Source: Phytophthora sp. 'mugwort'
Taxonomy: Eukaryota; Oomycota; Peronosporomycetes; Peronosporales; Peronosporaceae
Reading direction: 5' to 3'
Length of the DNA stretch: 64,000 nucleotides
Assembly (NCBI GenBank): GCA_033558025.1
Contig: JAUCEF010000013.1
Span: forward strand, 1,853,001-1,917,000
The notes beneath the pieces were generated by a model. That model was not told the DNA's origin and ran no database searches. It saw only the letters and a program-made list of their open reading frames with translations. The translations under genes and the position numbers were made by a program. Positions 33,420 to 44,575 of this stretch are shown one piece after another. Each line of letters begins with the position of its first letter. Positions within the stretch are counted from its first letter, which is position 1.

Positions 33420-34540
33420 AAATGCTTCGCAGAACACACGATGGGGTGGCGGCAGCCACGCAGCACGCCCAATCCAACTCCGTACTCCAGTGCTTGTACA
33501 GGTACTACTACCTCGGCTACACTCGCCAGCAGCTTGCTGACGTCTATAACAAGATCGTGAGAACACTCGGGAACTGGATCAAGGTGTACGAAGACACTGG
33601 GACATTCCAGTGATCCCAGTCGCCATCGGAAGAGACGTTTACAGCCGCCCAGAGGCAGTGGCTGTTCAATTACTACCAGATCAAACCCCTCGCATACCTG
33701 GATGAGGCCCAAGCGCCCTATACGGAAACTCATCGTGTTGCCATCTCCAAAACTTCGGTCTGGCGAATAATACACGACTTCGGGCTCACGTGGAAGGTCC
33801 TCGAATGTCGCTCAATGCACATCAAAGAACGAGACGTGTTCCGGTTTGTGGAGGAGCTCATCGGGGTGAATTGGAGCCACCAAAACCTGGCGTTTCTCGA
33901 CGAGGTGTCCTCCGACAATAGCGGCATGATTCGAAAGAGAGGCTACGCCATGCGAGGGAGAAGGTCGCTATACGAGGAGAATTTCAGCGCAAACCTAGGA
34001 TTTCAGTATTGGCTTTCATTGAGGTGAATGGCGTGTTAGACTACTACGACACACAGGACACCTTCGACCGTGTAAAATTCGTAGAGTGCTGTCAGGATTT
34101 CGTGTACTCCGACCGAGAGAATGTGCGACAATAACCTGAATCAAACTCGGTGTGGATTCTTGATGGAGCCACCACCCTGAGATTGGTTCATTATCTGCGC
34201 AGTATCGGTGTTGCCCCCATTTTCTTGCCTACCTATTGCCCTTTTTTTCAAACCGATTGAATTCATGTTCGGGTACATAAAGAAAGCCCATTCCAGCGCC
34301 ACTACGATGAGTCTAGCGCGCGGGACCTCACCCCCATTCGTTGTGGAAACATTTCTGCGATTCGAGTCACTTAATATGACACGTGTATTTGAGCATTGCG
34401 GGTGGTTAACGCTGGGTTACTTCAATACAGTTGGACCGCTGTCGAAGAAAAAGAGGAAGGTGCCAGACATTCGGGACGATGAGCGAACAATTTGCGAAGA
34501 TGACGATGACCTAGGATTTTCGACTCAACGTTAGTTCGGA
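33420..34540 (+). pseudogene. IS630/Tc1-like transposase relic, near full length
   Basis: It starts with helix-turn-helix sequence (LYRYYYLGYTRQQLADVYN, about 33490-33550), has a stop at 33613, then continues in the same frame with FTAAQRQWLFNYYQIKPL. LECRSMHIKERDV and NLAFLDEVSSDNSGMIRKRG (first Asp, about 33884-33944) follow. After a frame change come a segment reading WILDGATT-like (second Asp, about 34153-34175) and PIEFMFGYIKKA (third acidic residue, about 34255-34290). The tail is RVFEHCGW, then GYFNTVGPLSKK. The whole domain order is preserved but at least one stop and two frameshifts kill it. Confidence 0.75.
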
Positions 34541-34559
34541 AAACATGAACGTTTGCTAC

Positions 34560-35387
34560 GTTTGCTCTGCTTGCAGTCTTCACTTGTTGCCTACTCTTCA
34601 CAATCAGAGTCGGCAATGTTGTCAATAGCAGGAGTGGATCGATGACGTCGTCACGAGGTGGAGGAGGCATTTCACGAATGAAGGCTTCGATGATCTCTTT
34701 CCGGCTTAATAAGGTGTTTTTCTGCGCTTCAATACGCCTGCCAATTGCTTCAACGTCACGCTGGAGCCGCGCATTGTCGGCAATCAATGCTGTTACACAG
34801 TCAAGAGCTAGTCATGCTGACCGATTGAGGCTTGTCAGGTGCTGCTCGAGATGCGTGCCTACCGCGTTGAGCAAAGTAGTAATATAGTCTGTTGGTGGCT
34901 GGGAAATAAGGTCGGTCCACGTGAAACGATTCATGTTTCGTGTGATGTGGTTACCCCACATGCGCCTCACGCCACGTGACAGCCGCCCCTCAAATTGTGT
35001 CTCCCTTTGATGCTGTAGTTGGATCGACGACGTCCTGCAGCGTGACCTCAGCTGCTGCACCCGTTCTATCCGTTTGAGGTGGCTGCAGGCACGACTCCTT
35101 GAACCCCTGTATATCCTGGGCTTTGTGATGGCGAGGCCATATTCATAGACCAGGAGGTGAACCGTTTGGCGTCGGGTGCTCTTCACCTATTAATTCCATG
35201 CTTCGTCAGGTTTCGTGGTTTCGACCCCTTGACGCTTAAAGCGGAACTGCATCAATCTAGGCCAGTTCTCAAAGATAGCAGGCTCAGTGACCACATATCT
35301 TCCGTCTTGACTGCTCGTCCTTTGATTCTTGCCCGTAGCTGCTCGAACAGCGAGCTGTAAAACCTGCGATACTACCCCATGGGGCAC
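34560..35387 (-). pseudogene. Unrecognised protein with coiled coil, broken
   Basis: Three minus-strand pieces follow one another with little lost sequence: 35387-35190 (EPAIFENWPRLMQFRFKRQG), 35186-34812 (SRACSHLKRIERVQQLRSRC, NRFTWTDLISQPPTDY, LLNAVGTHLEQHL) and 34787-34560 (DNARLQRDVEAIGRRIEAQK, REMPPPPRDDVIDPLLLL). Together they suggest a single former protein of about 260 residues: basic N-terminal half, helix-rich middle, C-terminal coiled coil and proline patch. There are two stops or frameshifts. No known domain recognised. It lies tail-to-tail with the IS630-like relic and may be its passenger or an independent gene. Confidence 0.4.
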
Positions 35388-36812
35388 AACGTTAGCCTAC
35401 ATGAAGCACTATTATCGGTGGGGCGCTATTTAAAGGGATAGGGCATTGAATCTGGACCCCTTCGCGAAGATTAACGACTTTCCGTTGACGTCCTCAGCCC
35501 CACGGAATTCGATTCTCGTGCTGCGATTGTGACAAAGGAACATAACAGTCTCATTCATGTTGTAACTGTTGGAGTACTAAATGTTGTACTGTACTCCTTG
35601 ATCACATGCTGCACGTGCTCGATGTCTTCCTGTCGAGCTTATGCTTATTTGCAAGCGGACGCTCGAAGCCTCCGTTCTTGGACTACAGACAGCTTATTTT
35701 TTATTTCCACCGTGAACTTGGAAATTGACAATGAAGGTGAAAAGCTGCTCCCTGAGCTTGACCAGCGTCGCCACTTCATGTTGACACGGTAGCAACTCGC
35801 CAATACAGTTCGCAGTTTGAAAACTGTCGTTGCAGAAGGTTTTCGGAGCAACATTCGCGCTACCCACACAGCTGGAACAGCATTCGTGCTACACACACAC
35901 CTCCCTCGTCGACGGATGTCATGGAACAATATGCGCTACACACAGCTGCCAAATAAGGAGCAACCTTCGGGGGGTCAGCGATACTTTTTGTCTTGAGCAG
36001 CCTTGAGGATCAGCGAAGACGATTTCGTGGCCAGGAAAAACGATAACGTTTCCCCTTAAGTGCGTACCGCCTGTTTGTTTCTTGAGCAGCAGCATGCATT
36101 GTGTATTCTAAACAAAATTTCCAAACCGGCCGATTCAATCGGCCGAGCGCATCACCAGCCCAATCACCCCACCTGTATAAATCCACATTCTATTCCACTA
36201 AAGAGTCTTTCCTTTTCACCTAGAGAGCGCAACAAGCACAGCTATCAAGGAGATAGAGACGGAAGCCGTCGGCAACTCAAGCACTGGAAGGCCGACCAGG
36301 ACTCCTGATCGATCGTCGACCCCGCTCCCACGCATGAAAGTCTCCCCGTATCCACAACGGAATCGCACACCAGTTCGACGCTTTCCTAGCGCTGAGCAAC
36401 CGTCTGTAGAGCGCCAGCAACTTACCTTGGTGGTCCAACCGATCATTAAATCGACAATCGGCCAGCGGGACGCATCCGGTGTAACTCTCGAAGGCATTAC
36501 TGTGAGCGGGGTCTCATTAACAGCGATCATCAGCAATTAATTTATGCTGGCTCCGATCTGACAATTCTGAGAATTCTGATAATTAAAAATCAGACTAAAA
36601 GAGTGGGGCACTACATTTATCGCATGGCGGGTGGAGCGTTACCGACATTCCTTTATCAAAAGGCGCACTCGACCGATTCCGAGATCACCGGGCTACCCAA
36701 TAGGACTGGACGGATAAAGATAACAGGATAATCCTTTGTCAAAGGGCACTCGTGCTGAAACCCTAAGAATCTGGCTCTTCGGATTGCTGGTCGACAGCCA
36801 GCCATTGCAGAA
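35388..36812. other. Gene-poor intergenic DNA
   Basis: No gene recognised. A TATAAATCCACATTC box-like sequence near 36175 followed by a Ser/Arg-rich open stretch could be part of an LTR or promoter remnant. No matching second copy lies in the window to prove an LTR. Confidence 0.4.
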
Positions 36813-38130
36813 ATGAAGCCGAAGCCACCACCGAAGGGACGGACATGCATCAAGGGCGTTGGCAAGAAGCCGAGGGAGTTTATTCGCGTTGGCGTGAGGA
36901 ACGACAAGAAGGCACACATGATCAAGTTATACAGGACCCATGGCATGGCAGCCACGATCGAGAAGTTCTACACAGGCCTTAGCCAAGCTCAGAAGAAGAC
37001 GACCAAACGACAAATATGCAAATGGGTTGCAAAGGAGAAAAAAATTGTCGGCGCAGTAGCAAGCGGTCGCCAGCACCTGCAGAAGAATCGTAACAGCGGA
37101 ATCTTGACTGTCCTCCCGGAGGTGGACGAGGACCACATCGCTCACTGGGTACGCGACCTTCGCCGTGAAGGTGTTCCACTATCGCCGTTCGGCTTACCTG
37201 CAACGCCAAAGAGGTGGCAGAGGACGCTGGAATTCCCGAGGGCGAGGGCTCGTTCTCAGCGTCCGATAGCTGGAAACAGCGCTTCCTCTCTAAATATCGC
37301 CTCTCTCTGCGGTGCAAGACGCGTATTGGCCAAATCCCGCCTGCCGATTCTGCACAGGTCGCGCAGCGGTTCACCCTTGAAGTGCTCAAGACGATCGAGG
37401 AGGAGGGCATTGTAGAGGTTTATAATGCGGACTAAACAGCAATGATTTATGAGTATTTTCCGACACGAACGTACGCTGCCAAAGGGATTCGTACAGTATG
37501 TTTTCACAACGCCGGCGCCGAGAAAAAGGTCATGACTGTAATGCTGCTTGGCGATATGCACGGAAATCGTCGCATCCCGTTTGCTGTCTTCAAGCAGCCC
37601 TCCTCGAAAGTTCCGGAGACTGAAGAGTTCAACCAGACGCACCAAAATGGGTTCGGCAGAGGGCTATGACCAGAGATAGCGCTCCTAATGGACGAACACG
37701 ACGTCCAAATCTACTGCAACGCAAAGGGATGGTGGAATGCGACCTTATCGATTAATCTTTTGCGATTTCACTTCGGCTTCAGAGACAGCTTGGGGGAAAA
37801 GGTACTGCTACTCTGGGACGACTTAGTGGGCACTGGACCCAAGCCGTCAAAGAATATGCAGCGAGCATTAATGGCGTGCTGATACGAATTCCACCCGTCT
37901 ACACGTCGTCGTGTCAGCAGGTGGATATTACGTGGATGAAGCCGTTCAAGTTAGAGTTGCGCTCTCTCTGGGTCGATCATTTGAAGCGTCAGCTTCGGTC
38001 TCGTCAGAACAGCGGCTTCCAGAAAAAGTCAAGCTTGAGACGCCATCGCGAGCGACTCTAATGGCGTGGCTAAACGAGTGCGTGGGAAGCTTTTCTCCTG
38101 TAACGCTTGCTAGCGGATTTAGGAAGCTTG
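36813..38130 (+). pseudogene. pogo-like (DDE_1) transposase, broken
   Basis: The ATG at 36813 opens 120 codons with a Lys-rich N-terminus and a helix-turn-helix-like region (HMIKLYRTHGMAATIEKFY, TTKRQICKWVAKEK). A frameshift follows near 37190, then AGIPEGEGSFSASDSWKQRF and FLSKYRLSLR (CENP-B-type HTH). Next comes VYNAD-stop-TAMIYEYFPTRT (first Asp near 37430; the conserved Gln is a TAA stop), then TVMLLGDMHGNRRIPF, KVLLLWDDLVGTG (second Asp, about 37800-37838) and QQVDITWMKPFK. A longer-than-usual C-terminal frame continues to 38345. This is a complete domain series inactivated by several mutations. Confidence 0.75.
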
Positions 38131-38868
38131 CAATACCGACAGACACTCGCGAATTTCCAGCAGTTGACCCCGTGCTAGAAGAGGCGGCAATTGTAGGATT
38201 GGTAGATCAGTTAGAGTCTCTGTGTGTTACTGAGGAGATTGGTGAGCGTCTTCGAGTTTTGCTTCTGAGCTCACCGGTGAATTGCACGTCTCGTGCACTC
38301 GAAGTTGAAATGTTTTCAAATCAATGCACGATTTATGTGCTCTAAGTAATGGGGGTGCTATTTGACAAATGAATGTCGGTATTAGAGGAATTTGGGGTCA
38401 ATTCCAGGTTTTACAGTAGATTGAGAAGTTCCGTCACTGGCAACTTTGGTTAATGGATCGTGAGAGCATGGCTCTTGGGGTTCATCACACTCGCATTCTG
38501 GTACTTTAGGAGACCTGTGCCGCTAAGCGCCCTAGATGTTCTTCATATGGGCATGGGCGAGTTCTTGATGCGCTCTGCACATTATGGACAGCCCTTTCCA
38601 ACAACGTTTGGTGGACATCCAGTTATATATAAACAGAACGTCAGCCCGATTAACGAGTACATACTAATTCGGCGAAGCCCCATTACTGTGAGCTCGTATT
38701 ATTATCATGAAGCAGTACATGAGAAATAACTTTTTTAAGGGCGAGTTTTGTTTACGGACCTTCATTAGTTAATGTTTTAAGTAATATCCCACACATTCCA
38801 ATTTTTATCCAATAAGGTCCGTAAACACCAATCTAAACTTGCGCTTCAGTTGTTTCTTTCTCAATCTC
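38131..38868. promoter_or_regulatory. Upstream region of the CHMP6 gene
   Basis: It holds the tail of the pogo-like relic and a 13-bp exact inverted repeat (GTTTACGGACCTT at 38750-38762 and its complement at 38814-38826) enclosing 51 bp. The right arm ends 42 bp before the CHMP6 start codon. No canonical Inr is evident. The repeat may be a miniature element placed in the promoter, or a regulator site. Confidence 0.4.
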
Positions 38869-39903
38869 ATGGGCAGCTCCAATTCCAAGAGCAAGCTCCT
38901 CGCGTCAAGCGTCGGCGCGGGCAGCGGCGATGGAACGGGCAGTGTCCGCGCACAGATCACGTCCAAGGACAAGGCCATCTTGGACCTCAAGAACGCGCGC
39001 GACCGACTCAAGAAGTACCAGGCGCGACTGGACATTGAGGCGAACCAGCTACACGACAGTGCCAAGAGGCTGTTGCAGGCCGGCAAGAGGGTGCGTGGCG
39101 TTGCTGGCTGGCGGAGATGACGGGCGTAGTGACCTGAAAATGCAATATGTGCTTGTTCTGGTGCGTGGCTGTCTGCGAGCAGGACCGTGCGAAGCTGGCG
39201 TTAAAGCTGAAGAAGTACAAGGAGCAGCAGATGCACCAGGCCGACGAGCATTTAATCCAGGTGCTAGGTATGCTGGACACAGTGGAGTGGGAGACGCAGC
39301 AGCTGCAAGTGTTTGAGGGACTGAAGGTTGGTAACTCTATCCTGAACGCCATCCACAAGGTGCGTGCTTGCAGTGTTAGGGTATTTGTTTTCTTAATAGT
39401 TACACTGGTATCGACTGAAACCGATCGTTCTTATTGATATTGCTGCAGGAGATGACGGTGGAAGCAGTAGAGGAGCTAATGCTGGAGACGGAAGAAGCGC
39501 AGGCCACTGCAAATGTACGACGCATGATGATTGCTGCAGTGAAAAAATACTTCGGCGCTCGGTCTCACTTATCGTGAATAATGCAACAGGAAATCAGCAG
39601 GATCATCGGTGGCAGTTTGACAGTTGAGGATGAGGACGCCGTACTGAGCGAGCTTGCCGAGATCGAGAAGCTGGAGGCAGACGCGCTCGCAGTTGCGATG
39701 CCGGAGGCCCCTACCACTGCGTTTGAAGCAGGTTTGACTGATCTTTTGCCGCAATTTTCCGTTTGATCCTCACTTTTTGCATCTCTTTTAACGTAGTGGA
39801 CATTTCGATGGACGGCATCGCCACAACTCCAGCAGACGAAGGCATTACATCCAAGACCCGCGCAGTCAAAGATAAGAGTGAGGCCGTGGCAATTTTAGGG
39901 TAA
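38869..39903 (+). CDS. CHMP6/VPS20 ESCRT-III subunit, five exons
   Basis: Exons 38869-39090, 39183-39359, 39449-39514, 39590-39731 and 39797-39903 join in frame to 237 residues; all introns are GT-AG. CHMP6/Vps20 links ESCRT-II to ESCRT-III and nucleates Snf7 filaments on endosomes during multivesicular body formation. Evidence: MGSSNSK at the N-terminus (Gly2 and Ser6, a strong N-myristoylation signal as in CHMP6), basic helix 1 (KAILDLKNARDRLKKYQARL), helix 2 (RAKLALKLKKYKEQQ) and the downstream EGLKVGNSILNAIHK. The late helices DEDAVLSELAEIEKLEAD resemble the CHMP6 'EDEDAILEELS' region, followed by an acidic/MIM-like tail. At 237 residues it is longer than the human protein (201), mostly by N- and C-terminal extensions. 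The last short exon has a less typical donor (GTTTGA), so its boundary is the least certain. Confidence 0.88.
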
Positions 39904-40204
39904 TGCATCCAATATAGTCGTGTTCACCCATATCATACCACTCTCAGTACTCGTGGGTAAATACTTGCTTAACCCATTATCATTTGCTTCTGGGACACCA
40001 CACTAATTAGTGTGGCACAGCTTACACCTGCCAAGTCAGCGATACACCAAACAGTTGGTATACCAATCGCCTTGACCTTAAGGTGCTCTACCGCAGCCTA
40101 TTGCCCCGAAGGGACCTCAAGAGACCTCACCTCGTCCATCCGTCGCCAGTCTACTACCATTCTTCCAGATCGTTTAACGTGGGAAGGTCTGCCGACTGCT
40201 GTCA

Positions 40205-41728
40205 ATGGTTATCGGTACGTCGATTGATACCCTGTCAACCACCTCGACGGTCACCTTGGCCGCCACGCACGAGTGTGCATTCTTCACGCCATGGTGCGAC
40301 CCCGCGTCCTTCTACTTGTTCCTGGTCATGTCGTTGCTTCTGATCTGCGCCGCCGGTATGATGGCGGGGCTAACCATGGGCCTCTTGTCGCTGGACATGC
40401 TCAACATGCGCATCCTCGAGATGGAGGGCTCGGAGGAGGAGAAGAATTACGCCAAGCAGGTGCTGCCAGTGCTGACTAAGCACCATCTTCTGTTGGTGAC
40501 GCTGCTGATCGTAAACGCCAGTGCAAACGAAGCGCTCCCCATTTTCCTTAACAAACTGGTGCCCGAAGCCGTGTCCATCCTGCTGTCCGTGACCTGCGTG
40601 CTGCTTTTCGGTGAGATCATCCCGTCCGCAGTATTTACTGGGCCAAACCAGTTAAGGATCGCCGCAATGTTATGCCCCTTCGTCAAAGTCTTGATGGCAA
40701 TTACGTTTCCGATTGCTTACCCGATCAGCCGCGTGCTCGACATGTGGCTCGGAGACGATCATGACCCGGCGCAGTACAAACGCAAGGAGATTAAGGCTCT
40801 GGTGACGTTGCAGCGCGAGAACAATGCTGCTCGACGCTCGTTTGTCGACCATTTGCTTCAATCGCAGCAGGTCGAGGATACCCCGACGCACTCGCACACG
40901 GTCACGACGATGTCGGCGATCAGTGACAGACAACCGCTGTTGACTCCGCGCTCGCTGTACGAGGACTCAGCACAAGGCACGCGTCTGCATGTGGATGAAG
41001 TAACGATTATCCATGGTGCTCTGGATCTAGCGTCAAAAACAGTCATGGAAGTGATGATTCCCATGGCAGACGTGTACATGCTGGAGCTCGACACGGAGCT
41101 GTCTCCAGACATGTTGGCGAGCGTCCTGGCCTCTGGACATAGTCGAATTCCAGTGTACGAGAAGCACAAGTCCAATATTGTGGGTCTCTTGCTTGTGAAG
41201 AAGCTTATCGTATTGGACCCGGATGACCGTCGACCGATCCGGGATTTAATGTTGCGTAAGCCCATTCTGGTAGGCCCCAAGGAATCGTGCTACTCCATCC
41301 TGAACGAATTTCAAAAGGGTCGCTCGCATATTGCACTCGTCACGGATGCTGTGGACGTGGTGTTGAGGTGTTGGCGTTCAGAGGAAGAAATCCCTGAAAG
41401 TGTCGTGTTCGAGGGCATCGTGACCATCGAAGACGTCATCGAGGAGCTCATTCAGGAAGAGATTGAGGATGAGAGTGACGTGTACGTGCATGACATCGTG
41501 AACTACTGGCAGTCTCGCTATCGCAAAGTTGTTAAGGGTACTGGACCGACCTTTGTAAGAAAACGTCTTCGTCTTCTAGCGGATCGTGCTCGTCGTCGCG
41601 TAAAAAGCCGTCGCTCCAAACAGGCCGCTGAATCAGCAACTGCTAGTTCTATCAAGTCTTTTGGCTTGCCTCAGCTGGACGCGCCTATAGAGGTGAAGGT
41701 TGTTACCGAAAGAACTCCGCTACTGTAA
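40205..41728 (+). CDS. CNNM/DUF21-CBS membrane protein (Mg transporter type)
   Basis: An intronless 507-residue protein. Residues about 33-190 form the DUF21/CNNM membrane domain with AAGMMAGLTMGLLSLDMLNM and LFGEIIPSAVFT, the latter a family signature. An acidic/His-containing linker follows. Residues about 275-337 (TVMEVMIPMADVYML, SGHSRIPVYE, VGLLLVKKLI) and 344-425 (LVGPKESCYSILNEF, GRSHIALVTD, GIVTIEDVIEELIQEEIEDE) are a Bateman CBS pair. CNNM/CorC proteins mediate Mg2+ efflux or regulate Mg2+ homeostasis, with the CBS pair binding Mg-ATP. The C-terminus is strongly basic and ends RTPLL, a possible dileucine sorting signal. The yeast Mam3-like vacuolar role is a plausible alternative. 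Confidence 0.93.
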   Translation: MVIGTSIDTLSTTSTVTLAATHECAFFTPWCDPASFYLFLVMSLLLICAAGMMAGLTMGLLSLDMLNMRILEMEGSEEEKNYAKQVLPVLTKHHLLLVTLLIVNASANEALPIFLNKLVPEAVSILLSVTCVLLFGEIIPSAVFTGPNQLRIAAMLCPFVKVLMAITFPIAYPISRVLDMWLGDDHDPAQYKRKEIKALVTLQRENNAARRSFVDHLLQSQQVEDTPTHSHTVTTMSAISDRQPLLTPRSLYEDSAQGTRLHVDEVTIIHGALDLASKTVMEVMIPMADVYMLELDTELSPDMLASVLASGHSRIPVYEKHKSNIVGLLLVKKLIVLDPDDRRPIRDLMLRKPILVGPKESCYSILNEFQKGRSHIALVTDAVDVVLRCWRSEEEIPESVVFEGIVTIEDVIEELIQEEIEDESDVYVHDIVNYWQSRYRKVVKGTGPTFVRKRLRLLADRARRRVKSRRSKQAAESATASSIKSFGLPQLDAPIEVKVVTERTPLL

Positions 41729-43142
41729 GGATGAGAGGGATTCTGCTGATAGAACTAGGTTCCAATAAATACTTCGTTTCCTTGGTCCTGTGCAATAAAT
41801 CGTGAAGTGCAAGTACTTATTATGTTAGAATCAACAGTCATGACGGCATTTCGTAGCAAGTTGTTGTTCGTCAATCGTGATTCACAAATCAATGAGTTAC
41901 GAAGCCATTTGCTTGTGCATTTGTGTTGTTATGCCACGGCTCGGACACCAACCTAACTAATACTACGTAGTATATATATGATCGTATTACATGAAGTTTA
42001 ATTTCTGGTGTATCTGCCTTCCGAAAACGCTGGACGTCATCTATTATCTCGCGATTGAACACTGGCTAGTACATATTACAGTACTAAGCTAAGTACGCAA
42101 TCAACATGAGGTAAAGGCGTGGGGCGACTCTAATCGATGAAAAGTGGGGAGGTGGTGAGATCGTGTGTCTAAAAAGTTGTTAATAATACCTTCAAGTACT
42201 AGTACGTGACAACAATATACAAAAATGGGCAGGTGGTGAGACTAAAAAGTTATTAATAATATTTCAAAAGTACTAGGACGTGAAAACAATATACCTCACT
42301 GAGAAAACGAAAATGCAGTAGCTCCGTCATAATTATTATCGAGCATAGTTGACAAAAATCTGTAGATAGTAAGGAAAGCTAGACGTGGGTAGATTTACCC
42401 AAACGCCACTTTGGAAGTGATCGATTCCAGTGGTGTCAATTTTGTAGCGACGACATGTCATCGAGCCCAGGATGTCCAGCTTCTGTACAAAATGACACCA
42501 ACGTTTGCTCAAGCTGTTTAAAGTGCGAGCAAATTAATATGGAGGAGTATTTGCTCAGAGGCCAGGTACCTCGCAAGAATTTCTACGGTAATGGACCGCG
42601 GCGAAACAAGTTCGGTGGGTTTGAGTTGCAAATTGCACCTAGTTTCCACAGCTCATCATTCTTCCGCACAAATTGTCATTAGTGTCGTGACGTTGTTTTC
42701 TTTGTCACGACGACAACAGTCCGAATAATGCTTTTTTTCCGCACTGTACATGTGCTTTTTCGGCAGTGTTGGCGTAAGCACGATAATTTGTCGATGTGTT
42801 GGATGCATCGCCCGTCCCTGAGCGAGAACGTGATGTTTTTTGTATGAAGTTCAAGTGAGAACTACATCTGTTTTACTGTACCATGCAAAGCCAGCGTCTT
42901 GACAGCAACTAGGCGGTGTACGTACACACATGTACTAATGTTATCGAGATTCCTAATGAGCCAAACAAACAACTCCTCACATCCCAAAAAGATCACCGAT
43001 AACGAGGTAGTGTGCAAACATGTGCCACGATAGCATGTTGTCCTTTTTTGAACAACGTGCTGAGCTCTTTGCAATATTCAGACGTTACTAAACGATCATT
43101 TTTAATAGTCTGCGTTGGCCTCCAAACTCACAGACTGCGTTT
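41729..43142. other. Intergenic region with an imperfect tandem duplication
   Basis: No gene is supported. An ATG-initiated 75-codon frame at 42455-42682 has a CSSCLKCEQ cysteine cluster but no known family. At 42145-42294 a unit of about 79 bp (GGGAGGTGGTGAG... to CAATATAC) is present twice in tandem with several differences. Confidence 0.5.
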
Positions 43143-44575
43143 TTGTTTCCACTGAAGTTCATCCTTCTTCTGGGCGTCGTTGCCGCATGCGCTGCCACAA
43201 CTCACGCGCAAGAGCTTCAGGTAGAGAAATTTACGTCGCTGAACGAGACTCAGCAACTACAGCAAGTGACATTCTCAGCTTCGGATTCCCAGGATGCCAG
43301 TGACTCAGCAACATCTTCCGGTAGCAGCGACCATAGCAGCGTCTTCTGCTCCATGTCTGCAATAGACGCCCCGACGCCTATGGAGAACTCTGTCCAGCTA
43401 AGTGACAGCTTCGGCGGCCATCACGGAACCGAATTTTCGGATGAAGCGGTAGCTATTTCAGGGCAAACCGTTGCTTCCATTACGATCTGGGCTGGTAAAC
43501 ACGTGGATGGCATCGCAGTTCGAGATCTCAGCACCCGTTGCCACAACATTCAACCACAGCGGAGGTGGCGGAGACCCCAAAACGCTCACGCTTGCTCCAG
43601 GCGAGTACATTACGTCAATGGAGGTTCACTGGGGGAAGAGAAGCGGCCACACGCGTACTTGGTATAAGTGCGGGTAATTCGGTCTCAGGAGGATCCATGA
43701 CGGACAGTAAAAGCACCGTGACAGCCCCCGAGGGTTTTCAGCTCGGAGGATTCTTTGGTCGTGACGGTGATGATATTGATCTGCTTGGTGCCATTTGGAC
43801 GAGCATTGCAGTGGTCACACCAGCACCGGGAGCACCGACATCGGCACCGACACCGTGGGTAGAAAAGAAAATTAGCCACGATCAAGTGGTGCCGTTTAAA
43901 CAACCCGAGCCTGTGACAATTGCCGAGAAAGCCGCCGTCAAGTTCAAACCCCAGCTCCACATTTCCAATGGTTGCCATGCATACCCTGTGGTGAATGTGG
44001 GCGGTCAGAGCAGTGGTGGCCTCAAGACGGCTGGTGCTCCCAGCGCTGGTTGCAAAGGGTCTGGCTGGGGTTCCCAGGTCTACGGCCGTTCAACTTGGCA
44101 CAACGGCGTCTGGGCCATCATGTATTCGTGGTGTTTCCCCAAAGACTCGCCTTCTACGGGTTTTGGTCACCGCCATCACTGGGAGCACGTGATCATGTAG
44201 ATCGACAATCCGGATTTGCCGAACCGAAGATCCTTGCAGTCACTGGTATACACGATGGAAGATTTTCAGGGGCTCAGCTATTGAACAAATTTGAACTCAC
44301 CCCTTCAGCACAGAGCGGCTACTCTGCCTAACTTCCTCCTGATGCCGACAAGATCGACGGTACTAGCGTCAAGGTTAATTACGAGAGTAAATGGCCGATT
44401 AACCGCGCGCTTGAGAGCACGACCAAGGGTGGTGACTACCAGCATCTTATCATGTGGGAGCAACTGGCCGACGCTGCCCGGTTGGCTCTGGAAAAAATAC
44501 GAGCTTCGGCAAGGCAAATGTGCCCATGAAGGACGGAAACTTTATTGGGAAGCTCGATAAGGCCTGGCCGCTTTT
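43143..44575 (+). pseudogene. Jacalin-like lectin fused to NLP (NPP1) domain, broken
   Basis: A hydrophobic leader (about 43143-43205) looks like a signal peptide, but the codon where the initiator is expected is TTG and no ATG precedes it in frame. A jacalin-type lectin fold follows in three successive frames (about 43400-43800; SFGGHHGTEF, then [13 protein letters not shown], then [16 protein letters not shown]). After a Pro/Thr linker comes a necrosis-inducing NLP/NPP1 domain (about 43860-44575). It contains the usual surface Cys pair region and a GHRHHWE version of the family heptapeptide, His replacing the usual Asp at position 5. A TAG stop at 44198 directly follows that motif and further frame changes lie at about 44290-44510. 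NLPs are secreted plant-cell cytolysins of oomycetes. This copy cannot make the protein. A sugar-binding module ahead of the NLP domain is the unusual part. Confidence 0.8.

Noticed and set aside
36060..36540. Gypsy LTR with TATA box
   Set aside because: A TATAAA sequence alone is insufficient; no second LTR copy, PBS or polypurine tract could be found in the window.
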